This document shows positions 50,641 to 57,761 of a stretch of DNA of 64,000 nucleotides, piece by piece (position 1 is the stretch's first letter; each line of letters begins with the position of its first letter). This DNA comes from DATFCK01 sp963728975 (GTDB lineage: Bacteria; Verrucomicrobiota; Verrucomicrobiia; Chthoniobacterales; UBA10450): the NCBI GenBank assembly GCA_963728975.1, contig CAVSMF010000001.1, positions 992,001-1,056,000 of the forward strand, written 5' to 3'. A program made the position numbers and the translations under genes. A model generated the notes under the pieces. The model saw only the letters and a list, made by a program, of their open reading frames with translations, was not told the origin of the DNA and searched no databases.

Positions 50641-52158
50641 ATGAAAGCCGGACCGGAATTTTCCGCCACCACGGCGCTCGCGCTCGACCATCTCAGGGGA
50701 GTCGCCGGCCCCTTGGTGCGTCTAAAGGATCGCGTCGATTACTATCGAAACCCGGATGTTCGCGCGCGGATCCTGGAGTTTCTCGGGGGCAACGGCCAGC
50801 ACCAACCGACCTGCCATTATCTCACCGCCGGCGATGAAACCGCAGCTTACCTGAATCACCGGTGGCTCGATTCGGCCCTGGGCAACCTGCTTGATCACGG
50901 ATTCGAAATTTTCCGCTCTCTTTGGGACGAAACATCTTTGCTGGCCGATTTCGACGTCGAGTACGTCAATTTTGACGATCCGGCGGCGGCCTTCATTGAA
51001 CCGGAACGCATTTTTGAACTTCAACAGCCGGTGGCGGAGACTATTGCACGCCTGCTCCGCGACTATGGAATCGCACCGCTCCACCTTTTGAGCGGCCGCG
51101 GCCATCATTTTGTCTGGCGGATCCGGCGCGACTCCGAACCGTTCCGGCGCCTGGTCGATCTGGGGCGCGGCCCCCACAGTTTGTGGACAAAGGAGGTGAA
51201 ATCTCATCGCCCCGAGGGAAAAACCGTCCCGGAAGAACTGGCCCGGGCTTTTGCCGGTCTGGGGCTCATCATGGAATTCCTGGCTTACCAAACCAAAGAA
51301 ATCGCCGCCGCGGCCAGCGCCATCCCCGTTGAGCTGACCGCCCTCGAAGTGGGACCGTCGGAGCGCGGCCGGGAAATGATTTCCCTGGATATATCCGAGT
51401 ACGGCGACCCGCTCCATATCCGGATGATGCGAGTGCCGTTCAGTGTTTATCTCAAGCCGTGGCAGCAAGGCTGGGGGATCGATCCCGACGTATTGACCCA
51501 GTTACCGCCCCTGTTCGTTATTCCGCTCCAAGATCGATCCTGGCGAAATGCAATCGCCGTGATGCGAGACCGCAAGGCAACGACCGAGCTGGCCGGGAAT
51601 TGTTCTACGACGATCCCGGATGCGAGCGAGGCGATGGGACGCCTGATCGGCGATTACGAGATATCCGACGCGGCCGGATTTCACGCCTGGTTCTACTCCC
51701 AGGAACCGCACCCGCCGAAAAAATGGGGCGAAACCTACGACCGATTGTCGCTGGACCTCCTGCCCGCTTGCGCCCGGCGAATCCTGGAGCAGCCTAACGA
51801 CCTTTTACTTCGGCCCGCTTACATTCGGCAATTGGTTCGGGTGATGCTGGCGCTGGGCTGGCATCCGCGGCACATCGCCGGATTAATTCATTCCAAGTAC
51901 GCGCGCCCCTTTGGCTGGACCCAGTTTGCCGGGTACGATCCGGCGACCCGGGCGGATTTTTACACTCGCATTTTTTCCGGGGTGTTCGTCACCGGCCGGG
52001 ACGATCTTGTCGATTTCAACTGTGTCTCGGCCCAGGAACAGGGCATTTGTCCGTCGTCCGATTGCGGTATCAATCTCCTGGACTTCAAACAATCTGCATT
52101 AAACCGGAGGGCACATGATCAACTGGCGCATCGGCCTTTCAACCGGCTGCTTTTATAA
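50641..52158 (+). CDS. Probable archaeo-eukaryotic-type primase: PriS-like domain fused to PriL-like Fe-S domain
   Basis: 505 residues. The N-terminal half shows the three AEP marks: SLLADFDVEYVN with Asp103 and Asp105, LLSGRGHHFVWRI with Ser151 to His156, and MISLDISEYGDP with Asp250. The C-terminal half begins LLPACARRIL (Cys377), continues with a helical bundle (RQLVRVMLALGWHPRHIAGLI) and ends with Cys461, Cys470 and Cys475 (FNC, GIC, DCG). The 84-residue gap between the first and second Cys matches the 4Fe-4S domain of primase large subunits; the later gaps are shorter. This suggests a small/large primase subunit fusion, unusual in a bacterium. No literature role known to me; RNA/DNA synthesis in repair or stress is an inference. 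Gene overlaps the next by 44 bases. Confidence 0.6.
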   Translation: MKAGPEFSATTALALDHLRGVAGPLVRLKDRVDYYRNPDVRARILEFLGGNGQHQPTCHYLTAGDETAAYLNHRWLDSALGNLLDHGFEIFRSLWDETSLLADFDVEYVNFDDPAAAFIEPERIFELQQPVAETIARLLRDYGIAPLHLLSGRGHHFVWRIRRDSEPFRRLVDLGRGPHSLWTKEVKSHRPEGKTVPEELARAFAGLGLIMEFLAYQTKEIAAAASAIPVELTALEVGPSERGREMISLDISEYGDPLHIRMMRVPFSVYLKPWQQGWGIDPDVLTQLPPLFVIPLQDRSWRNAIAVMRDRKATTELAGNCSTTIPDASEAMGRLIGDYEISDAAGFHAWFYSQEPHPPKKWGETYDRLSLDLLPACARRILEQPNDLLLRPAYIRQLVRVMLALGWHPRHIAGLIHSKYARPFGWTQFAGYDPATRADFYTRIFSGVFVTGRDDLVDFNCVSAQEQGICPSSDCGINLLDFKQSALNRRAHDQLAHRPFNRLLL

Positions 52159-52960
52159 CCAGAGCATTCAGGAATGCCTGCCGCTGATCCGGGAAAACGG
52201 GTTCAGCACGATTGAGGTCTGCTCGTCGCCCAGCCATCTCGATTTTCATGACAAAACGGCGGTCTGCCGCGCCGCCGAACGCATTTCTGAACTGGGAATG
52301 GAGGCTTATTCCCTCCACGCGCCGTTCGCCTCGCACATCGATATCTCTTCGGCCAACCAGGCCCAAAGGAACGCCTCCATCGCCGAGATATGCCGGGCCG
52401 CCGAGGCGGCCGCGCAGTTGCGAGCGCATTATTTCGTCATTCATCCCGGACCGGAGGATCCCGCGCCCGGGCGGGCGGAAGAGGAGCTCCCCCGGGTCCA
52501 GCATGTAATCGACTCGCTCAACCAGGTCGCGAGTCGCTGCCGGGAATTGGGGATTACCTGTGTCCTGGAAAACAAGTTGCCGCATCTGGTTTTCGGAAAT
52601 ACCAGCGAGATTCTCTGGATCCTGGACGGGATCAAAACCGCCGAGGCCGGCGCCTGCCTCGACACCGGTCACGCCTTTCTTTCCGGGGACATGCACGACC
52701 TCGTCCACAAGCTCGGGGACCGCCTCAAGATGATTCACGCCCACGATAATGGCGGAGCCAACGACAATCACCTTCCCCCGGGAGCTGGCCGGATTGATTG
52801 GCCGGGCCTGCTCCAAAATCTGATTCAGATCCGGTTTCACGGCGCGTTCATTCTCGAAATGGCAGGGTCGCCCGATCCCGGTCTTACCATGGCCAACGCT
52901 CGCCGGGGCCGCAGTTACCTCCGCCGCGTAGCAAAGGATCTGGCTCTGCGGAGCAAGTAA
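52115..52960 (+). CDS. Xylose isomerase / AP endonuclease-like TIM barrel protein
   Basis: 281 residues, ATG 52115 preceded by CCGGAGGGCAC, 44 bases inside the end of the primase-like gene. Barrel elements: IGLSTGCFYNQSIQECLP, YSLHAPFASHID near 70 (His), YFVIHPGPEDP near 108 (His), TCVLENKLP near 148 (Glu), ACLDTGHAFLSGD near 180 (Asp, His), MIHAHDNGGANDNHLPPGAGRIDW near 205-228 (His, Asp) and FILEMAGSPD near 248 (Glu). The metal ligand pattern is that of sugar isomerases and endonuclease IV. Coupling to a primase-like gene makes an endonuclease or nucleotide-linked role conceivable, but sugar isomerase is equally possible. Confidence 0.85.
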   Translation: MINWRIGLSTGCFYNQSIQECLPLIRENGFSTIEVCSSPSHLDFHDKTAVCRAAERISELGMEAYSLHAPFASHIDISSANQAQRNASIAEICRAAEAAAQLRAHYFVIHPGPEDPAPGRAEEELPRVQHVIDSLNQVASRCRELGITCVLENKLPHLVFGNTSEILWILDGIKTAEAGACLDTGHAFLSGDMHDLVHKLGDRLKMIHAHDNGGANDNHLPPGAGRIDWPGLLQNLIQIRFHGAFILEMAGSPDPGLTMANARRGRSYLRRVAKDLALRSK

Positions 52961-53076
52961 ATTACTCATCACAACGATAGCCCAGCTCTTCGCAAAAAAT
53001 GAGGAGCAGGCCGGCCAGCCATGGGAGTTATTCCAAGCATAAGGAACAGCCGATGATGAAATGAGAGGATGACCGG

Positions 53077-53787
53077 ATGATGACGCGCGAACAACACGAC
53101 GAGGTCTCGGACAACGAAGCTACGGGACCGCAAACGAAATCTCTGGCTCTGCAAATTCCGGTCGGTGAAGTCACCCTCTCGGGTAACCTGGAGATTCCGG
53201 AAAGGGCGGTTGGATTGGTGTTGTTCGCGCACGGCAGTGGCAGCAGCCGACGCAGTCCGCGCAACCAGGCGGTTGCCGAAGCGTTGCGGGCGGCCGGCCT
53301 GGGGACGCTCCTGTTCGATCTACTCACTCTGGAGGAAGAAGCGGAAGAGGCTTATACCCGGCATTTACGATTCGACATTGGCCTGCTCAGCCGGCGGCTG
53401 GCCATTGTCACGGAAGGAATCGCTGACGATCCGCGCTGTCGCCGTCTGGGTATAGGTTATTTCGGCGCCAGCACGGGCGGAGCGGCGGCGTTGATCGCAG
53501 CAGCCGCTCTTTCCCACAAAATCGGCGCGGTCGTATCCCGGGGCGGACGGCCCGACCTTGCCGGTGACGCGCTGCCCTACGTCAAGGCGCCGACGTTGCT
53601 GATCGTTGGAGAACGCGACGAAGAAGTTTTGCGACTCAATGAGAGGGCTTATGCCCGACTCCAATGCGAGAAGTCGCTGGCGGTGGTGCCGCATGCCACC
53701 CACTTGTTTGAGGAGCCGGGAGCGCTCGACGAAGTGGCGCGGCTGGCGGCGGAATGGTTTCGGAAACATCTGAAATCGCGATCATGA
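53077..53787 (+). CDS. Alpha/beta hydrolase (dienelactone hydrolase-like)
   Basis: 236 residues (ATG 53077 or 53080). VLFAHGSGSSRRSPRNQAVA near 52-70 (oxyanion region), nucleophile in GYFGASTGGAAAL near 130, Asp in LIVGERDEEVL near 183 and His in VPHATHLFEEPG near 210 complete the triad. Common in stress clusters next to phosphoribosyltransferase genes. Overlaps the following gene by ATGA. Substrate unknown. Confidence 0.88.
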   Translation: MMTREQHDEVSDNEATGPQTKSLALQIPVGEVTLSGNLEIPERAVGLVLFAHGSGSSRRSPRNQAVAEALRAAGLGTLLFDLLTLEEEAEEAYTRHLRFDIGLLSRRLAIVTEGIADDPRCRRLGIGYFGASTGGAAALIAAAALSHKIGAVVSRGGRPDLAGDALPYVKAPTLLIVGERDEEVLRLNERAYARLQCEKSLAVVPHATHLFEEPGALDEVARLAAEWFRKHLKSRS

Positions 53788-54449
53788 AAACAAATTTCTA
53801 CAATCGATCGGAAGCGGGTCGGTTTCTGGCTCGGGTTCTGGAGACTTATTCGAATCGGAAAGATGTCATTGTCCTGGCTCTGCCGCGAGGCGGCGTCCCG
53901 GTCGCGGCGGAGGTGGCCAAGCGGCTGAACCTTCCTCTGGATGTCTTTATGGTTCGCAAGCTCGGTTTGCCCGGGCACCCGGAACTGGCAATGGGCGCGA
54001 TCGCCACCGGCGGGGTGCGGGTGATGAACAATGAAGTGGTCGATGCCCTGGAGATTCCCGAGCAGGTGATCGATAGAGTGGCGGCCGAGGAGCAGCGCGA
54101 ACTCGAGCGCCGCGAACGCGCTTATCGCGACGATCGTCCTGCGCCAGCCGTGGAAGGAAAAACCGTGATCCTGGTCGATGACGGCATCGCCACCGGATCA
54201 ACCATGATGGCTGCGGTCGCGGCTCTGCAAAAACTGGATGTCGCCCGGATTGTGGTGGCGGCTCCTACAATCGCCGGATCGACTTATTATGAGATGCGAC
54301 GGGCCGCTGATGATGTGGCCGCAGTCATTGTGCCCGAGCCGTTCTATGGCGTCGGTCAATTCTACGAAGATTTTTCACAAACGACAGACGATGAAGTTCG
54401 GCAACTTCTGGCTGCGGCCAACCATCGCGGGCAGGAAATTGCGGCCTAA
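53784..54449 (+). CDS. Phosphoribosyltransferase-fold protein
   Basis: 221 residues from ATG 53784. VIVLALPRGGVPVAAEVAKRL near 30-50 and the PRPP loop TVILVDDGIATGSTMMAAVAAL near 120-141, then a VPEPFYGVGQFYEDFSQTTDDEV ending. This is the COG1926 type found beside hydrolase and erythromycin-esterase genes; the reaction of these stand-alone proteins is not established. Translationally coupled to the hydrolase. Confidence 0.9.
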   Translation: MKTNFYNRSEAGRFLARVLETYSNRKDVIVLALPRGGVPVAAEVAKRLNLPLDVFMVRKLGLPGHPELAMGAIATGGVRVMNNEVVDALEIPEQVIDRVAAEEQRELERRERAYRDDRPAPAVEGKTVILVDDGIATGSTMMAAVAALQKLDVARIVVAAPTIAGSTYYEMRRAADDVAAVIVPEPFYGVGQFYEDFSQTTDDEVRQLLAAANHRGQEIAA

Positions 54450-54517
54450 AACTGAAGGAGCTGGTTCTCCATTATATAAGCAACCCCTACCCGAAGAGAG
54501 AACGAAAGGACGTTACC

Positions 54518-54781
54518 ATGACAAATCCAAACCGAATCGGTCTGGTGATCGGAGCATTGATCGGCGGATGGCACGTGCTGTGGGCCGCGCTGGTTTTGGC
54601 CGGCTGGGCTCAGCCCCTCCTCGATTTTGTGTTCTGGGCGCACATGATCCAGCCGGTCTATATCGTAAAGGCTTTCGATCTTGAGGCCGCCGTCGCCCTC
54701 ATTGCCATTACCTTTGTGATCGGTTACCTCTTTGGATTCATCGGCGCGCTGCTTTGGAACCGATTACATCGCTCTTCCTAG
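54518..54781 (+). CDS. Small membrane protein
   Basis: 87 residues with three hydrophobic segments (IGLVIGALIGGWHVLWAALV, LDFVFWAHMIQPVYIV, AAVALIAITFVIGYLFGFIG). ATG 54518 has a GAAAGGA ribosome site. No family recognised; similar short proteins are common in such stress islands. Confidence 0.7.
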   Translation: MTNPNRIGLVIGALIGGWHVLWAALVLAGWAQPLLDFVFWAHMIQPVYIVKAFDLEAAVALIAITFVIGYLFGFIGALLWNRLHRSS

Positions 54782-54894
54782 GAACCGGCTCGTGCAAACA
54801 TCGGCTCATTCAAAAGGCGGTTCGTCCTCGATGCCGTCCCGATCCGGTTGTGCCGGGCTCTCCCAGGCGTACTAATTAATGGAGGGAATCGCTT

Positions 54895-56229
54895 ATGCCG
54901 AAACCTTTAAGAGACCTCATCAGTGAAAAGGCAGTGCCCCTGGTCGGTTCCCCGGACGATTTCGATCCAATCATCGATCTTATCGGTGACGCCCGTTTTG
55001 TTCTGATCGGCGAAGCCAGTCACGGGACGCATGAGTTTTATCGAATCCGCGCCCAGATTTCCAAACGGTTGATCGCCGAGCGCGGGTTTAACGCCGTGGC
55101 GGTGGAGGCCGACTGGCCCGATGCCTACCGGGTAAACCGGTTTGTTCGCGGGGCCGGCGCCGACATGGACAGCGTGGAGGCCCTGAGCGGGTTCCAGCGT
55201 TTCCCGCAATGGATGTGGCGCAACGCAGATGTTCTCGATTTCATTGGCTGGCTGCGCGAACAGAATGACGAGCAATCGTTCGAACATCGAAAGTGCGGGT
55301 TCTACGGTCTCGATCTTTACAGTCTTCATGCATCGATCGAGGCGGTGCTGGCCTACTTAGATAAAATCGATCCGGAGGGGGCTAAACAGGCGCGGCATTA
55401 TTACAGTTGTTTCGAGCATTTCGGCAAGGACATCACCACCTATGGCTACGCCGCTGGATTCCGTATGACCGCAAGCTGCGAGGCCGAGGTGGTCAAGAAC
55501 CTGGTCGAGCTGCGGCGAAAAGCGATGGACTATCTCTCGCGCGACGGCCAGGTCGCGGCTGACGCCTATTTCTGCGCGGAGCAGAACGCGCTCGTGGTTA
55601 AAAATGCGGAGGAATACTACCGCAAGATGTTTCGGCGCGAAGTTTCGTCCTGGAATTTGCGCGACACCCACATGATGGAATCGCTCCTCCGTCTAACCAA
55701 TCATCTCAGCTCAAAGGATCGGCCCGCGAAGATAATCGTCTGGGCCCACAATTCCCACCTCGGGGACGCGCGGGCGACACAAATGGGCGAGCGCGGCGAA
55801 CTGAACATCGGTCAGCTCGTTCGCGAACGTTTCGGCAAAGCGGCCGTTTCGATTGGGTTCACCACCTATGATGGAACGGTCACGGCGGCATCGGATTGGG
55901 ACGGACCGGCGGAGCGGAAGAATGTGCGCCCGGGGCACCCGGACAGTTACGAAGCCCTCTTTCATGATATCGACGTGCCGAATTTCTTCCTGAATCTGCG
56001 GGATGACACCGATGCCGCCGCCCACTTGCGACCGGAGCGACTGGAACGCGCCATTGGAGTCATTTACCGCCCGGACACGGAATTGATCAGCCACTATTTT
56101 CACGCCCGTCTCCCGGATCAATTCGACGGGGTCCTTCATTACGATCACACTCGCGCGGTTGAACCGCTGGAACGAACCGCCGAATGGCGGGCCGGAGAAG
56201 TCGAGGAGACATTTCCAAGCGGTCTGTGA
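54895..56229 (+). CDS. Erythromycin esterase-like protein
   Basis: 444 residues, strong ribosome site (GGAGGG). Motifs: VLIGEASHGTHEFYRIRAQ near 36-54 with the catalytic His, AVEADWPDAYRVNRFVRG near 66-84, MWRNADVLDFIGWLRE near 104-119, IIVWAHNSHLGDAR near 281-294. The EreA-like fold hydrolyses macrolide lactones in resistant strains, but chromosomal members in stress clusters have unknown substrates, so antibiotic resistance should not be assumed. The stop overlaps GTG of the next gene. Confidence 0.88.
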   Translation: MPKPLRDLISEKAVPLVGSPDDFDPIIDLIGDARFVLIGEASHGTHEFYRIRAQISKRLIAERGFNAVAVEADWPDAYRVNRFVRGAGADMDSVEALSGFQRFPQWMWRNADVLDFIGWLREQNDEQSFEHRKCGFYGLDLYSLHASIEAVLAYLDKIDPEGAKQARHYYSCFEHFGKDITTYGYAAGFRMTASCEAEVVKNLVELRRKAMDYLSRDGQVAADAYFCAEQNALVVKNAEEYYRKMFRREVSSWNLRDTHMMESLLRLTNHLSSKDRPAKIIVWAHNSHLGDARATQMGERGELNIGQLVRERFGKAAVSIGFTTYDGTVTAASDWDGPAERKNVRPGHPDSYEALFHDIDVPNFFLNLRDDTDAAAHLRPERLERAIGVIYRPDTELISHYFHARLPDQFDGVLHYDHTRAVEPLERTAEWRAGEVEETFPSGL

Positions 56230-57062
56230 ATACGTTTGTGACGGCCTTAAGAATTTGCCTTTTCCTTTTGGCGGCTCTGGCGACGCCGGCTTTCTCTCCA
56301 GCGCCTTCGGAGAAAAAACAGAGCGGATCGCTTCCGTCTCAGGCCAGGCCGGTCAAAGGAGTTTTGGTTCCTGTGCCGACCGAGATATTCCAGACCCTGG
56401 ACCACTTTCGCGACGCCAACTGGCGGGCGGTGCAACGTCCCGAAGTCATTGGTTGGAAATCGCATGGCGATCAAGTCCAAATCGCCCTTCTCCTGGGCGT
56501 AGTGGTGGCGGAAGGTTTCATCGCCATGGAAGCAGAAGATTCGAACCAAGTGGATCATATCGGCAACGCTGTGCTAACGCTGGCCCGCGGACTTGGGGTT
56601 GAGAAGACCGCCCTTCGTCGCAGCCGGAGTATCATGGAATCTGCCGATCGCACGGAGTGGTCGGCCGCGCGCAAAGAATGGGACGGTGTGCTTTCCGATC
56701 TCGAAAAAGGAATGGTTCAGCTCAAAAGTGAGCCACTTTCACAGCTGGTGAGTCTCGCCGGATGGCTGCGCGGCACTGAAGCGCTCTCTGCTCTCGTGCT
56801 CCAGAATTATTCCCCCGAGCGGGCGGAACTGCTTCGGCAGCCGGCTCTGCTGGATTATCTTGAAAAGCAGCTTCTCGAGATGAGAGTCGAACCAGAGAGC
56901 CGCCCGATAGTCGCGAAGATGCTGGAAGGGATCCGGAGAATTCAATCGTTGATCCAAACTGAGAACGGGGCGTTACCGGAAGAGACGGTTCGAGAGATCA
57001 GCTCTATTTGCCGTGAACTCGTCAACATTTCGTCCGAGCCCCCGCCCTCATCATCAAGCTGA
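56226..57062 (+). CDS. Secreted protein of unknown function
   Basis: 278 residues from GTG 56226, coupled to the esterase-like gene (GTGA). Signal peptide (LRICLFLLAALATPAFS), then an all-helical domain with VKGVLVPVPTEIFQTLDHF near 45, QIALLLGVVVAEGFIAMEAED near 82-102 and KEWDGVLSDLEKGMVQL near 140. No family recognised. Its stop overlaps the CTG at which the following gene probably starts. Confidence 0.72.
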   Translation: MNTFVTALRICLFLLAALATPAFSPAPSEKKQSGSLPSQARPVKGVLVPVPTEIFQTLDHFRDANWRAVQRPEVIGWKSHGDQVQIALLLGVVVAEGFIAMEAEDSNQVDHIGNAVLTLARGLGVEKTALRRSRSIMESADRTEWSAARKEWDGVLSDLEKGMVQLKSEPLSQLVSLAGWLRGTEALSALVLQNYSPERAELLRQPALLDYLEKQLLEMRVEPESRPIVAKMLEGIRRIQSLIQTENGALPEETVREISSICRELVNISSEPPPSSSS

Positions 57063-57606
57063 AACTATACAAGAAACCGCACCACCGGATCGAGATTTCC
57101 GTTGATCGAATCGAGCAGCTCTTCAACTCGATGGACCCTTCGCCCTTTCAGGAGAAGGATCTCGATCACGATGCCGAGGAGTTTATTGTCAGCTGGGCCC
57201 AGGAATTTCCACGACACGATCCGATTTCCCTGGTCGTGCATGTCAACCAGCTTCCGAGCCACGCGAATGCGCAATCCCTGGTCCAAACCGCCGTCCATAA
57301 TTACTTTGCTTACCGGGCGAAACGAAACGGCTCGAACTTCGTCATCTTCTCAAGCAGGGGCGAACCAATCTGATCATCGGCCTTGGCTTTCTTGGCGGCT
57401 GTCTCTTACTGGCCGAATTCCTGAGACGCAAAAATCCGGGAACATTGTCGGTGGTGCTTCGGGAAAGTCTGACCATCGCCGGCTGGGTGGCGATGTGGCG
57501 GCCGATGCAAATTTTTCTTTATGAATGGTGGCCGGTCCGGCGGATGGAATATTTATTTGAAAAGCTCGGCCGGATGCACGTCGAATTGCGGAAGCGTCCC
57601 GAGTGA
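57059..57606 (+). pseudogene. Frameshifted membrane protein gene (conserved family, unknown function)
   Basis: The first part (57059-57373) reads, from a CTG that overlaps the preceding stop, LKLYKKPHHRIEISVDRIEQ and on to DPSPFQEKDLDHDAEEFIVSW, ending after FAYRAKRN in an off-family tail. In the frame shifted by one base the sequence KRLELRHLLKQGRTNLIIGL continues through a TM helix, then RESLTIAGWVAMWRPMQIFL and YEWWPVRRMEYLFEKLGRM to the stop at 57604. I recall both parts as one roughly 200-residue protein in other bacteria. The switch lies near 57318-57332 (GCGAAACGAAACGG). Either a true frameshift or an assembly error; no slippery heptamer is evident. The only ATG, at 57131, would drop 24 conserved residues. 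Confidence 0.75.
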
Positions 57607-57735
57607 GAAGTGACCCGACAAACCGGAGAACATCCCGCTCTCCTGAAAATCGCGCGAAACCGGCGATCAGGCGGGCGTCGGTTCGACAAAATTTGCGTAG
57701 GAAAAACCAAGGGCGGGTTAGCCGGGCGGATCGTG

Positions 57736-57761
57736 CAGGAGGAATCTGGATGTAGCTGATG
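57736..57761 (+). promoter_or_regulatory. Ribosome site with start-stop codon pair before the pyruvate kinase-like gene
   Basis: GCAGGAGG is spaced seven bases from an ATG at 57750 that is followed directly by TAG, then CTG and ATG (57759), all in one frame. The best-placed start therefore yields only Met; translation must begin or restart at 57759. Confidence 0.7.

Noticed and set aside
50641..52158. LigD-type polymerase or phage primase
   Set aside because: No ligase or phosphoesterase domain, no neighbouring ku or phage gene; the four-Cys C-terminal domain fits a primase large subunit better.
54895..56229. Call as macrolide resistance gene
   Set aside because: Only the fold is erythromycin esterase-like; the stress-cluster setting argues against a dedicated resistance function.
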